Positions 32,340 through 42,952 are shown, numbered from the stretch's first letter. The stretch: 64,000 bases of DNA from Serripes groenlandicus (GCA_031761405.1 JASEVX010000087.1:124001-188000); one strand, 5' to 3'. The notes: generated by a model not told the origin, from the sequence alone. A program made the numbers and translations.

Positions 32340-32970
32340 CGTCCGCAGTGAGACAGGGTAAACGAGGAGAATGGAGTCTGTTACTTTTTATAGAGCTTCA
32401 TACGATGTTTGAATTTCCCCCGAACAAAGACATTGAATTACTGTCACATGAAGGGATGCTATCATTCTATAACATATTTCGATTTCAAAGTTTTTGTAGA
32501 AGACTATACCCTTTTATATTCTCTAAGAATTGTTTATACAACGATAAAGCCTATTATCAGCATGGGGTCTCAACTGTGGGGGTGATGTGATAGATAGAAA
32601 TATTATAAGAATTATACAAATACATGTATCTCATCATTTACATATATTTACATAAAAAAGTATATGCGTGAACATCAATCATATAGATAGTAATCCGAAA
32701 TAACTTGAAACTTTCCTAACTTTAGTATAGCTCAGAAATAACTTGTGATCAACCTTTTCACTATGTTGGCTAATTTGATTGATTTGAAAACTCATAAAAG
32801 ACAGATCGATAAGTGTGACACAGATGGTCTGTTAAATACATGTAAATACATGTGACATGCTATTTACTATTATATGTTCTTGCCTTGGTTCGATAATTTA
32901 TTTTTAATTGAGACAACAATTAAAATCATTCTGCCTAATAAATGTTCTTAAAGCAAATGTCAAGTAGATA
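32340..32970. other. unannotated AT-rich stretch
   Basis: The 116-codon frame starting 32240 crosses the T1 boundary and lacks any family signature. Nothing else recognised. Confidence 0.45.
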
Positions 32971-32973
32971 TAT

Positions 32974-33196
32974 AAGCCTCCATATTGCATTAAGACTCTA
33001 CATAGGTCAAAATAAGGAGGGGTTTACATCTATTTTCCCTCTTATTATCCAATCGAACCCTATGTTGTTGGTACTCAAAAGAATAAGCCTCCATATTGCA
33101 TTAAGACTCTACATAGGTCAAAATAAGGAGGGGTTTACATCTATTTTCCCTCTTATTATCCAATCGAACCCTATGTTGTTGGTACTCAAAAGAATC
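32974..33196 (+). repeat. exact-looking 111-bp tandem duplication
   Basis: The block from 'aagcctccatattgcattaa' through 'ggtactcaaaagaat' occurs at 32974 and again at 33085 with no difference that I can see. It contains the left half of a P element. Recent by its identity. Confidence 0.93.
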
Positions 33197-33295
33197 GTCT
33201 TTTGAGTACCCACAACATAGGGTTAGCAGATAAAATAAGGATTTTAAAGATAGGCAAAACGCTCCTTATCTAGAGCTCTGGGCTCATTTTGGGTG
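33115..33295. mobile_element. P MITE copy
   Basis: 'caaaataaggaggggtttac', one palindrome arm 'aaccctatgttgttggtact', axis 'caaaagaatcgtcttttgag', other arm 'tacccacaacatagggtt', then 'agataaaataaggattttaa' and 'gctccttatctagagc'. The axis is shortened compared with the copy at 33352. Confidence 0.85.
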
Positions 33296-33351
33296 ACTCA
33301 GTGCCCTTGCATTCATCGTACGTATACATTGTAATTATGGTTTTTCTGATC

Positions 33352-33552
33352 CAGATAAGGAGGGGTTTACAGCTCTTTTCCCCACAATATCTCTCTTATT
33401 ATCAAACCAAACCCTATGTTGTGGGTACTCAAAATAATCGTCTCATTGAGACGATTCTTTTGAGTACCCACACCATAGGGTTAGCAGATAAAATAAGGAT
33501 TTCAGAACGTACAAAAAACGCTCCTTATCTAGAGCTCTGGGCTCATTTTGGG
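33352..33552. mobile_element. P MITE, complete copy
   Basis: Outer ends 'ccagataaggaggggttta' and 'cgctccttatctagagctc' are inverse over about 12 bp. The inner palindrome is 'aaccctatgttgtgggtact' against 'agtacccacaccatagggtt' around 'atcgtctcattgagacgat'. Following 'gggctcattttgggtgact' also follows the preceding copy, so that flank was duplicated with it. Confidence 0.88.
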
Positions 33553-33899
33553 TGACTTGGTGCCATTGCATTCATGGAACGTATACATTGTAATTATGGT
33601 ATTTCTGATGACGATTATTTAATCAACGTAGTTATGATTATTCTGTTATAGTTATGCAGGAGATTTATTATTACATAACAACTCTTTTGGTTTCCAGACA
33701 TAACTCGAGATAGTTTGGCATCATACTGAGAACATGCATGACTTTCGTTGCTAACATCAACCGTAGGTCCCGATTGTGCGGTCGGTCAGAACTTTCGTTT
33801 AAAGTATTTGAGGCGTATTGGTTTACCTTACAGAATCAGCCCAGATTGCACACCATTACACATTGATCTAAATCTCATCTTCTTAATAGTACTGTATGA

Positions 33900-34117
33900 T
33901 TAAACCTTTCCCACATACAACACGTCTGAAGCAGACGACATTGAAAACATCCAATCAAAAATCTCCGTAAATGGGAGTTGAATCATACAATAGAGTTGAC
34001 AAATTGTGTCAGAAGGAGCAATGGCTCATCATGAGCAATTACTCTTTTGTCACAATGCTTTCAAACGCCGTCAGCTTCAGATGCGTCAGAAAGTGTCTAC
34101 AAGTCATAAAGGGTTAC
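33900..34117. mobile_element. T1 MITE
   Basis: 'ttaaacctttcccacataca', 'cgtctgaagcagacgac', inner hairpin 'ggagcaatggctcatcatga' against 'gcaattactcttttgtcaca', right arm 'acgccgtcagcttcagatg' and 'cataaagggtta'. Confidence 0.82.
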
Positions 34118-34194
34118 GGTTCGGATGCGTGGAGCAATATATGGTCTTATTGATTCTACCTTACGGAACAATCTAAATCTCCAATGGCGTTCAC

Positions 34195-34362
34195 CTATTG
34201 GTGACCGCTTTTGTGGTGTTGTGGAAGAGCGTCCGCCTCGGGAGGTCGTGGGTTCGATCCCCGACTGAGACATACCAAAGCCTCAAAGAATAATAGTAAT
34301 GGCTGTCCTCATTTGACCTCAGGGTTGCGGGGTTAGCATTACGACTGACTGGCTGGTGACCA
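34195..34362 (+). mobile_element. SINE-A, 3' truncated
   Basis: Head 'gaccgcttttgtggtgttgtgg', B box 'gggttcgatccccgac', body to 'ggttagcattacgactgact' and 'ggctggtg', then an abrupt switch to another tRNA-like element. The tail is missing, which is not usual for a retroposed SINE. Confidence 0.8.
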
Positions 34363-34458
34363 GGTCCCGAGTTCGAGACCTGGTTGGGTTTAACTTTTTC
34401 ATCTGGGTTACACTAAAACCAGCGAGTAAGTCTCGAAGCCTTCCCCAATAATCCTAAG
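34363..34458 (+). mobile_element. tRNA-like fragment of another SINE
   Basis: 'accaggtcccgagttcgaga' holds a B box; then 'tcatctgggttacactaaaa', 'ccagcgagtaagtctcg'. It is joined to the cut end of SINE-A. SINE-A-like text in the other direction ('ggtatgacgcggccgaggat') lies at 34445-34525, so this is a composite of at least three pieces. Confidence 0.5.
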
Positions 34459-34529
34459 CTCCAAGGAGGGAAATTCATCACTATTTTAATATACAGTATT
34501 TGGTATGACGCGGCCGAGGATCAAACCAA

Positions 34530-35086
34530 GGAATTTCTGCGTCGATGGCTATAATCTTCGACGTATATCTACGTGTGGCATGTTGAATATGTATGTATTG
34601 GTACACTGTGATAAGGTCGGCTTACATGGATATATATATACGGTGCCCATTAACCTAATAGTATCAGACATTGCCAACGACATTCTAATTCTGGGAATAA
34701 CAATTCGACCGATATAAATGTTACTTTCTTAACATTTTTTTATAAATGCAGAAGGAGGGAAATATGCTGTTTTCTCCTCAATATTTAGCTGCCTGTTCTC
34801 AGTGCCTCAGATGTCGTATATATCAGGAAAAATGATGCGAAATAGCAATTCGAAATAAATCAACAGCCCCCCACCTTTTTTACGTAACACGGCCAATCAA
34901 TATCCGAAAGGCGCCACAAAATAATCCCACAAGTCGGCAAAATGCAGATTGAATTAGTTGATTCTTGAGAAACTATTATACAATATAGTCGGCGATGTAC
35001 GTAAGGAGCGAAACAAATTAAAACGGCCCCATTAATAATACGGGGGATCCCTTTGCAGCATACACACGCATTTCTCTTTCATCCGG
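34530..35086. other. unannotated stretch
   Basis: 'cagccccccaccttttttac' near 34864 weakly recalls 'gcccctccctttttttt' near 37687, with 'ccgaaa' following in both. Not enough to define a family. Confidence 0.4.
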
Positions 35087-36323
35087 AATGTGTTGCTCTG
35101 TTACAGCAGAACTAGAAAGAAAGCAACTAATTGATTGTTGTTGGAAGGTAAAATGATTTGGAGTAGAACATTAAAAGCCTGGTCATGCCGCAATGGAGTA
35201 GTGAAACATTTACATTTAGTCGTTGTTTTGACGAGTGTGTGGCTGACACTACCACAGGTACGCCGGTCTCAGGAGAAACTTGTCGCTGAAACTGGTGATT
35301 TCGTGAAAAATCGCCATTATACGAATAATAATGTGTTGCTCTATTACAGCAGAACTAGAAAGAAAACAACTAATTGATCGTTGTTGGAAGGTAAACTATT
35401 TGGAGTAGAACAGTGAAACCTGGTCATGCCACAAAGGAGTAGTGGTACATCTACATGTAGTCGTTGTATTGACGAGTGTAGGGCTAACACTATACGAAAG
35501 GTACACTGGTGCCAGGAGAAACTTACCGCTGAAACTGTTAATTTCTTGAAAAACTGTAACAGCAGAACAAGAAAGAGAACAACTCATTGATTGTTTTCAG
35601 GAGGCAAACTATTTAGAGTAGAATATTGAAGCCTGGTCATGCCACAGGACTAGTGGAATATTTACATTAAATCGTTGAATTGACGAGTGTAGGGCTAATA
35701 CCACCAAAGGTACGCCGGCGCAAGGAGCAACTTACCGGTGAAGCTCATAATTTCGCGAAAAATCGCCATTATACGAATAATAATGTGTTACTCTATAACA
35801 GCAGAACAAGAAAGAAAAACAACTTATTGATTGTTGTTGGAAGGTAAACTATTTGGAGTAAAACTTTGAAAACTATTTGGTGTAGAACATTGAATCCTGG
35901 TCATGCCACAAAGGCGTACTGAAACATCTACATGTAGTCGATGTATTTACGATTCTTGGACTAACACTATCAAAGGTACGCCGATCTCAGGAGAAACTTA
36001 CAGATGAAACTTGCAAATTTGCGAAAAATCGCCATTATACGAATAATAATGTGTTGCTCTGTTACATCAGAACGAAAAAGAAAACAACTCAATGATTGTT
36101 GTTGAAAGGTAAACTGTTTGGAGTAGAACATTGAAGCCTGGTCATGCCACACAAGAGTAGTGAAACATCTACATTTAGTCGTTGTATTGACGAACCCTTG
36201 GTCAGGGACACTATAATATAGTGTCCCTGCCCTGGCTAACACAACGAAAAGTACGCCGGTGTCAGGAGAAACTTACCGATGGCACTGGTAAATTCGCGAA
36301 GAATCAATCGCCATTATACGAAG
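35087..36323 (+). repeat. ~245-bp satellite, five units, SINE-like part
   Basis: 'gtgttgctct' starts units near 35090, 35332, 35787 and 36054, with one unit starting worn near 35557. Each has 'cagcagaac.agaaag', 'gattgttgttggaaggtaaa', 'cctggtcatgccac', 'gtcgttgtattgacga', then 'acgccggtgtcaggagaaac', 'ctggtaattt' and 'tcgccattatacgaa'. The last ~90 bp aligns in order with the SINE-A 3' body. Unit 4 has an internal repeat of 'aaactatttgg'; unit 5 carries a palindromic insert. Confidence 0.88.
36195..36236. repeat. palindromic insert in satellite unit 5
   Basis: CAGGGACACTATA and TATAGTGTCCCTG are perfect inverses around a single A. Other units pass straight from 'gtattgacga' to 'gtgtagggctaacac' at this point. 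Either a tiny foldback insertion or a local inverted duplication. Confidence 0.85.
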
Positions 36324-36579
36324 AAGACTTCTGATTGGTCGAGGAAGGATTCGCTTCTGAGCAGACGTTTTGAGAACAAAGTAAATGGTTATAGTCTTTT
36401 AAGTCTGGACTTGAGTTTGAATACCGGTCGTCATATATATTAAAATCTTATAAAATAATGGAAACGGATGTCCCTCCTTTTTTGTTCATGATTTCGGAGA
36501 CCATGGGTCCATGACTGATACAACAACAATACTCTGTATTGACCATGGACATGCCGTTGTTTTATTAACCATTATCCTG

Positions 36580-36848
36580 TTTGTTTGTTTGTTTGTTTGG
36601 AGTTTAACGCCGCTTTCAACAGCTTTGGTCATATCACGGCTGTCAGTGCACCTACCCATGTTTTCCTGGCTTTCCCACACCAGTACTTACACAACATACT
36701 TTCGAAGCCACTGACTACTTTCTCACATAGATCAGGTGAGAGGCAATGGAAAACATCGCCCGAAAGAATGTCGCCGCAACCGGGTGTCGAACCCGTGACC
36801 TCCAGATCACGAGTCAGATACGCTACCAATTGAGCTACCCGGCCGGGC
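36580..36848 (-). mobile_element. SINE-E with 13-bp target duplication
   Basis: Complete reverse copy, very close to 18710-18980. Flanked by 'aaccattatcctg' at 36567-36579 and 36849-36861. The head on the minus strand has 'tagctcaattggtagcg' and 'gggttcgacacccgg'. The tail is a run of CAAA. Confidence 0.93.
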
Positions 36849-36924
36849 AACCATTATCCTGACTATCAACGCGTAATGCGCTTGTTGACGTGCACTTTAA
36901 GAAAGATACTTGGTCTAGGAGAAA

Positions 36925-37085
36925 GTTTGTATCACTAGCATTTGCTCCTTTGCAACAATGCTTTCAACTATGTTCAATAAATATATATAAGTTTATTTAT
37001 AGATAATGGAATTCCGCTTTTGGTCAATACGATTTCAAACTTGCCTGCTGAAGACCTAGATCTAGTGTATACGATAAAGGGTTAA
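36925..37085. mobile_element. T1 MITE, left end lost
   Basis: 'tttgctcctttgcaacaatg', 'ctttcaactatgttcaataa', 'gatttcaaacttgcctgctg' and terminal 'acgataaagggttaa'. Confidence 0.7.
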
Positions 37086-37125
37086 CATATGTATTCTGAA
37101 GATAAACCAAACATTTGGCTTGTCT

Positions 37126-37364
37126 ACAGATTGATTATTTGGTGTTTTACGCCGCCTTCAACAAGTTTTAAGTTATATCACGGCGTTACCAGAACTACTG
37201 ATCCATATATTCTGACAACGAACCCCGCTACCCTGAGTGCTAAGGAGGGCAGCCATTCTACCATGTTTAGTGCCTTTGGTATGACCCGGCTGTGGATCGA
37301 ACCCGCGATCTCCCGACCCCGAGTCGAAAGCTCTAACACTACACACCACTGTGGCGGTTTTAAG
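37126..37364 (-). mobile_element. SINE-A, near full length
   Basis: 'ggtgttttacgccgccttca', 'ttatatcacggcgttacc', 'accctgagtgctaaggaggg', 'ggatcgaacccgcgatctcc', then head complement 'cgaaagctctaacactacac' and 'ctgtggcggt'. Confidence 0.85.
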
Positions 37365-37379
37365 AAGGTCACCGGGTAA

Positions 37380-37847
37380 CTCGATATACTCTTGTAAATG
37401 ACTGGTTTAATAAAATTGAAGGCCAACCCCGTTTTGACGGTATGCCACGGTAGCCCATTTACCTAACCAAGTGTTCCTTAATATTCCAGGATAAGAAATC
37501 CACACAGCATTCTGCCCAAGGAAACCTGGGTTCATAGCAACATATAGTATTAAACCTTTCTATTACATTTCTATCCATCAAAGATAAGGATATCTCGGTG
37601 AAAGAAAAAAATCATAATCGTTGATTTATTGTTATTACAAACCAGTGTATTATTTTTTTATAATCTACTACACAATTGCGAATGCGTGCCCCTCCCTTTT
37701 TTTTCATGGCCACGCCTCATCCGAAAATAATGCGCAAAGTAGGTAAAACGACAAACAATATTCCACAGTAAATATAAACTATGGTTGAAGACACGTATTT
37801 AAAAATTTAATGTATTACAACAAATAACATTGAAATGTAATAAACAG
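37380..37847. other. unannotated stretch
   Basis: No element assigned apart from the weak similarity to 34864 noted there. Confidence 0.4.
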
Positions 37848-37990
37848 ATTATTCAACTCATTTTTCCAAAGATTAGAATATAATTCACTCGCCGTCTTCT
37901 GAATGGGAGGAGCCACTCGTGACGTCACTCCCATTCACGAGACGGCTCGTGAATTATATTCTTATCTTTCAAAAAATAAGTTGAATAATC
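37848..37990. mobile_element. 143-bp foldback element
   Basis: Whole-length inverted repeat: GATTATTCAACTCATTTTT at left against AAAAATAAGTTGAATAATC at right (one mismatch), continuing through 'gaatataattcac' / 'gtgaattatattc' and 'cgccgtct' / 'agacggc'. The loop is near 'ggagccactcgtgacgtcac'. It interrupts or abuts the left end of a T1 element. Confidence 0.88.
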
Positions 37991-38222
37991 TCACTATTAC
38001 ATACAACATATCCGCAGAAGACCACTTTAAAAACGTTTATTTAAAAATATCGAATCTCTCTATGAGTGAAAGAAGAATTATTATTGAATAATTTTTGAAA
38101 ACATTGTGGCAAAATGAGAAATTGCTTATCATGAGCACATTTTTCTTTTATCACAATGTTTTCGAAAGTCGTCTGCTGCAGAGGCGTCAGATAGTGTATA
38201 TATATATTGGGAAGTGTTACTC
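37991..38222. mobile_element. T1 MITE next to a foldback
   Basis: 'ctattacatacaacatatcc', 'gcagaagaccacttta', inner hairpin 'ttgtggcaaaatgagaaatt' against 'atttttcttttatcacaatg', right arm 'gtcgtctgctgcagaggcgt' and 'attgggaagtgtta'. The terminal TTAACCC at left is missing, cut by the foldback. Confidence 0.8.
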
Positions 38223-38436
38223 CGTTGGTGGAAGAATAATAACACTATGGAACTTGGAACAATGGTGTTTGTCAGTCGTCTGAATTAATGAATGTCAACA
38301 GTCGGGGATCGAACTCGTGATCCAATGATCGAATAAACAAAAATATATTATTAAATCCAGGAGCATCCAGTCGTGACATGTATTGTCGTCAACAAGACCG
38401 TTTTTAAATGAAAATATACTTGTTTGGCTTAGCGAT

Positions 38437-39674
38437 GTATACATACACGTTACTATTTAACGTCACTACACTGTATACATACACGTTACTATTTAACGTC
38501 ACTACAATGTATACATACACGTTACTATTTAACGTCACTACACTGTATACATACACGTTACTATTTAACGTCACTACACTGTATACATACACGTTACTAT
38601 TTAACGTCACTACACTGTATACATGCACGTTACTATTTAACGTCACTACACTGTATACATGCACGTTACTATTTAACGTCACTACAATGTATACATGCAC
38701 GTTACTATTTAACGTCACTACAATGTATACATGCACGTTACTATTTAACGTCACTACAATGTATACATACACGTTACTATTTAACGTCACTACAATGTAT
38801 ACATACACGTTACTATTTAACGTCACTACACTGTATACATACACGTTACTATTTAACGTCACTACACTGTATACATACACGTTACTATTTAACGTCACTA
38901 CACTGTATACATACACGTTACTATTTAACGTCACTACACTGTATACATACACGTTACTATTTAACGTCACTACACTGTATACATACACGTTACTATTTAA
39001 CGTCACTACACTGTATAAATACACGTTACTATTTAACGTCACTACACTGTATACATACACGTTACTATTTAACGTCACTACACTGTATACATACACGTTA
39101 CTATTTAACGTCACTACACTGTGTACATACACGTTACTATTTAACGTCACTACACTGTATACATACACGTTACTATTTAACGTCACTACACTGTGTACAT
39201 ACACGTTACTATTTAACGTCACTACACTGTATACATACACGTTATTATTTAACGTCACTACACTGTATACATACACGTTACTATTTAACGTCACTACACT
39301 GTATACATACACGTTACTTTTTAACGTCACTACACTGTATACATCCACGTTACTATTGAACGACACTACACTGTTTACATACACGTTACTATTTAACGTC
39401 ACTACACTGTATACATACACGTTACTATTTAACGTCACTACACTGTATACATGCACGTTACTATTTAACGTCACTACACTGTATACATACACGTTACTAT
39501 TTAACGTCACTACAATGTATACATACACGTTACTATTTAACGTTACAACAATGTATACATACACGTTACTACTTAACGTCACTACACTTTATACATACAC
39601 GTTACTATTTAACGTCACTACACTGTATACATACACGTTACTATTTAACGTCACTACAAAGTATACATACACGT
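38437..39674 (+). repeat. 36-bp array, 34 units without an indel
   Basis: 'gtatacatacacgtta' plus 'ctatttaacgtcactacact' repeats from 38437; the unit start at 39661 falls exactly 34 x 36 bp later. Each unit has two ACGT-type CpG sites, the self-palindrome GTATAC, and ACGTTA-ctatt-TAACGT, a 6-bp stem with 5-bp loop. Variants cluster: 'catgcacg' in units 6-9, 'caatgtatac' in neighbouring runs. Because the period is divisible by three and one frame per strand lacks stops, frames of 444 (+) and 392 (-) codons appear. They are not genes. Confidence 0.97.
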
Positions 39675-39825
39675 CAAACTTGTATAGAAGCTTGAACATA
39701 TCTAACGTCACTTTAATGTATACATACACGTTAGTCATATGAAGAACATAGTTCAAAATCATTATAATGCATACAAACATGTTGGTCATATATAGAACAA
39801 AGTTCAACGTTACTAAAATGTAGAT
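39675..39825 (+). repeat. degenerate edge of the 36-bp array
   Basis: Longer, diverged units: 'taatgtatacatacacgtta', 'gtcatatgaagaacatagtt', 'caaaatcattataatgcata', 'gtcatatatagaacaaagtt', 'caacgttactaaaatgtag'. Period near 60 bp. It may show the older form from which a 36-bp piece was amplified. Confidence 0.7.
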
Positions 39826-39829
39826 TAAG

Positions 39830-40720
39830 CTCAATATTGTCGAATAATAAAAGGAAATTGAAAGTCTCTCAAACATTGAATAATGCATACGGCTGACATC
39901 CCAATACCAACCAAAACAGTATAGAGGCAATGTGTTTGTGCATTGTGAAAGTTTGGAATAGAAAATGGAAATCGGGTATATGCACTCAAACGTGTCTTAA
40001 GCAGCCATTCGGGGGAGGGTCGAATGAGTATGTTGAACACTGGTGGCTGCATAATACAAATCAAATAAAGACTAAACTAGTGTTTTGTTAATCTACAAGT
40101 TACTGCTGGACAGAAGTGACCGCTTGCACAAGTTTGACTGCGTTACAAAAATGCTTCGAAAAAAGGAGTTCTCCAAAATAGTAGCATGGCAATCCATATT
40201 TAGACACAATTCGAAACAATTGTATTACACGGGTGCGTGTTCATTCCCCTAAAGACTCCAATTACCATTGTTAGAACAATCATTGTCATTATAGAGACCC
40301 ATTCCATCACTGAAGACCCAGTCACTTTAATTGTTGCCAGAATCAAATTGACGTTTTTAATTATAGATCTGTGTCCTTAATTAGCGGATGGGAAATACAG
40401 TTTCGTGTTGTCATTTATCCTGGCTCATTTTTGAGCTTTGATAGCCAAATGCGCCTGGCGGCATTCATTTAAGAAGAGTGCCTTCGATATTGCCATGTTG
40501 GTCCCTTCTTACCAATATTAAAGTATCTTAACCGTCAATGTTATCAAACGCTTTGTATTGAAATCATGAACCGATTTTGAAAATACGTTGCTTCCTATCG
40601 AGTGTTCCAACATCGACCATTGTATTTATGTGAAAGCTACTGTAGTTGAAAGTATAATTTTCTGCAGTTGCGCCTTGCTCCTGGAATTATTACGCGTGTG
40701 GAAAAAAGCCGAATGCCTAC
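39830..40720. other. unannotated stretch
   Basis: Close to 900 bp with no repeat, RNA gene or plausible exon recognised. Confidence 0.45.
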
Positions 40721-40726
40721 CTGCGA

Positions 40727-41302
40727 TATAGACCGCCTCGGTTGTGAAGTGGTAGAGCGGTCTTGTATAAGATTCACGGACCGGTCATACCAAATACTTT
40801 AAAAATGGTAGTAACGGTTTCCCTCCTTGGCTCTCAGGGTTGTGGAAATAGAGGATATTACATGAGTGGTCAGATTTTATTAAACGAGTGTTCTAAAATT
40901 GATAAAAACGAGCCAAGGCTCGTTTTTAGCAATTTTAGAAAACGAGTTTAATAAAATTTCGTATTAAATGACCACGAATGTTATATTCTATTTATATCAT
41001 AGATTCCAATTCGACGATTATTAGCGCAAAATATATATAACGTCGCTATATAGCGCGGTCATTTTCAATGCTTTTCATTATGACGTTACGTAACAATGTT
41101 ATTACACTAGTTGAATACGCAATTTATACAATGGCTTTATTACACTCCCGGCGACGTCATTTATGATATAATTAACATTACTACTGACATGCTGGTTTCG
41201 GAATAATTGGACCAGTAGTACTCGTAACTTACACAGGAAACATCATAAGCGAAAACTTTATGAAACCGGTGTAAAATTGCCATGCAAACAAACAAACAAT
41301 CT
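40727..41302 (+). mobile_element. SINE-A split by a foldback element
   Basis: 5' part 40727-40846: 'gaccgcctcggttgtgaagt', 'ggtagagcgg', 'cataccaaatacttt', 'ctctcagggttgtgg'. 3' part from about 41180: 'attactactgacatgctggt', 'ggaccagtagtactcgtaac', 'aaaccggtgtaaaatt' and a CAAA tail. The B box is damaged ('attcacggaccgg'). Confidence 0.82.
40847..41178. mobile_element. foldback element inside SINE-A
   Basis: The left part is a strong hairpin: 'gagtggtcagattttattaa', 'aaaattgataaaaacgagcc' and then 'ggctcgtttttagcaatttt', 'ttaataaaatttcgtatt', 'aatgaccac'. Outermost 'aatagaggatattacatg' pairs with 'gaatgttatattctatt'. The rest (41000-41178) includes 'ataacgtcgctatatagcgc' and 'gacgttacgtaacaatgtta'. 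Right border approximate. Confidence 0.75.
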
Positions 41303-41646
41303 ACCTGTGATAAAGGCTTCAAAACGATACTTATTTACAGAAGTTCGTTAAACCTTCTTTGGCTTATTGTCGAACAGTGTAGAGCACGATCAGGTTATAC
41401 ACTGATTGTACGGGGGTGTTATCGCAGACGCTTAGATACAAATGTACATCGACATATTTCTGATTGCCTTTAGCCAGGGTTGTTTTCAATTGCGTGTTTA
41501 ATCATATAGTTCTGGTATGCGTTTACTACGATATCGAATAGAAATACATTTTAATTATTCCACTGAGAAATTGTACAGACAAGAAGTTTCATGAATAAGA
41601 ACAGGTGAAACACCTTCAACCTTTGAGTCTCGAACAAAATAAGTCT

Positions 41647-41832
41647 AGGCGGAAGACAGTCGTAGAGCGTGGGTTCTCGTTCCAAAGGTCCTGGGTTCAC
41701 ATCCCGTAATGAGCGGTTTCTGCCTTTAGGATTTATCCACAGTAACCGCGCGAGTACTGGTTAATTTTCAAGGACGCCGACATCGAGCGTGATTAATATC
41801 AGGTGAAAGCTTGTAAAAACACAAGCAAAACA
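41647..41832 (+). mobile_element. SINE-D copy 2
   Basis: 'gtcgtagagcgtgggttctc', B box 'gggttcacatcccgta', 'atgagcggtttctg', 'cgcgagtactggttaa', 'gacatcgagcgtgattaata' and 'gaaagcttgt'. It matches 1772-1965. Confidence 0.72.
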
Positions 41833-42067
41833 TTTAAGTCGACACATACAACACATCTTCGTCAGACATTTTGAAAACATATAGGCAGAAATTAAGAAAA
41901 TCTATATAAGTGAAGGTTTAAACATATAGTAGTATTCTTGTGTTTAAACACTTTGTGGCAAAAGGATAAATTGATAATTATGAGAAATTTCTCCTCTTGT
42001 CGCAGTTTGTTTTTTCAAAAAACAGTCTCCGTCACATGCGTCGAAATGAGTATACAAGTGGATAAAC
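41833..42067. mobile_element. T1 MITE
   Basis: 'ttaagtcgacacatacaaca', 'catcttcgtcagacatttt', inner 'gtggcaaaaggataaattga' against 'aatttctcctcttgtcgcag', right 'tccgtcacatgcgtcgaaat' and 'acaagtggataaac'. Confidence 0.72.
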
Positions 42068-42395
42068 TGCATGCGTTTTTGTGATCGCAATCGGCATAGT
42101 ATTTCTAAAGGTAACTGTTCGTCTTTTATTCAATAAGAATATGTTGAATTTTATTATACCATGCAGTCTTGCAGAAGTACTTACGTATTGATCTACCTGA
42201 AATTCATATGGCTCAAAATTCCAGAGAAAATTATTTATTACGTGAATGATACTTCTTTTCCATTAGTGAAGTGAGCATTTCTCGAAAGACTGGAAGACCT
42301 TTTAAAACATTCGCGCACACAATTGTATGCGATCTATAAAAGGCGTTTGCAATAAATTCTAAACAGAGTATACAGTTTAGTTTAATTAGTTTAGC

Positions 42396-42952
42396 TTAAA
42401 GGGACTGAACACCATAATGGTCCAAAATCGTTATATTTTATACTTATTCTAATTAATCCAAAATACGTCTATATATATGTAACGGAATGTTGTAGAAGGT
42501 CGTACAAGTCTTGTTTTTCATTATTTCATAGGAAATAAGCAGTTAAAAAATCGTCCGCTCCGTGTTTTCCCGTTTAAAGATACCGTGGAATTTCCTCTTG
42601 CTCATTTGAATTTGTGGATTCAATTCGGCATTCTCTAACACTATCGACTCATTACATTCATGTATGCGTGAGTGTAAGGAACAACAACTCTGGGAAGGAG
42701 ATTGTCAATTCAGTTGTAGTGATAACGTGATAAATATACAGCGATATTTTTAGATTTACTGGGTTACTAACCCAGTAGATTTTACAATGCAAAATAACGA
42801 AAAATCTCCGCAATATTAATAGTGTGCATAAATTGTAGTACATCAGTCAGAAAATCTCAATGCCTTACATACAAAAACATCAAGGTAATAGCAATTTTTA
42901 ACAATTTTCTTTTTTTTTCGCTTTTTTCTCATATGGGATTCAGTCCCTTTAA
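42396..42952. mobile_element. T3 element, copy 2 (557 bp)
   Basis: TTAA at 42396-42399 and 42949-42952, ends AGGGACTGAA / TTCAGTCCCT. It differs from 15665-16223 by only a handful of substitutions and a 2-bp length change in an A/T-rich run. Flanks of the two copies are unrelated, so they are separate insertions and not a segmental duplication. Confidence 0.9.

Noticed and set aside
32240..32590. 116-codon + frame
   Set aside because: Begins within a T1 MITE and crosses its border; no motif recognised.
38437..39674. CRISPR array (36-bp repeats)
   Set aside because: Repeats are contiguous with no spacers, and the DNA is eukaryotic.
38404..39742. 444-codon (+) and 392-codon (-) open frames
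   Set aside because: Both arise from an indel-free 36-bp tandem repeat; the period is divisible by three and one frame per strand has no stop. No signal, domain or gene context.
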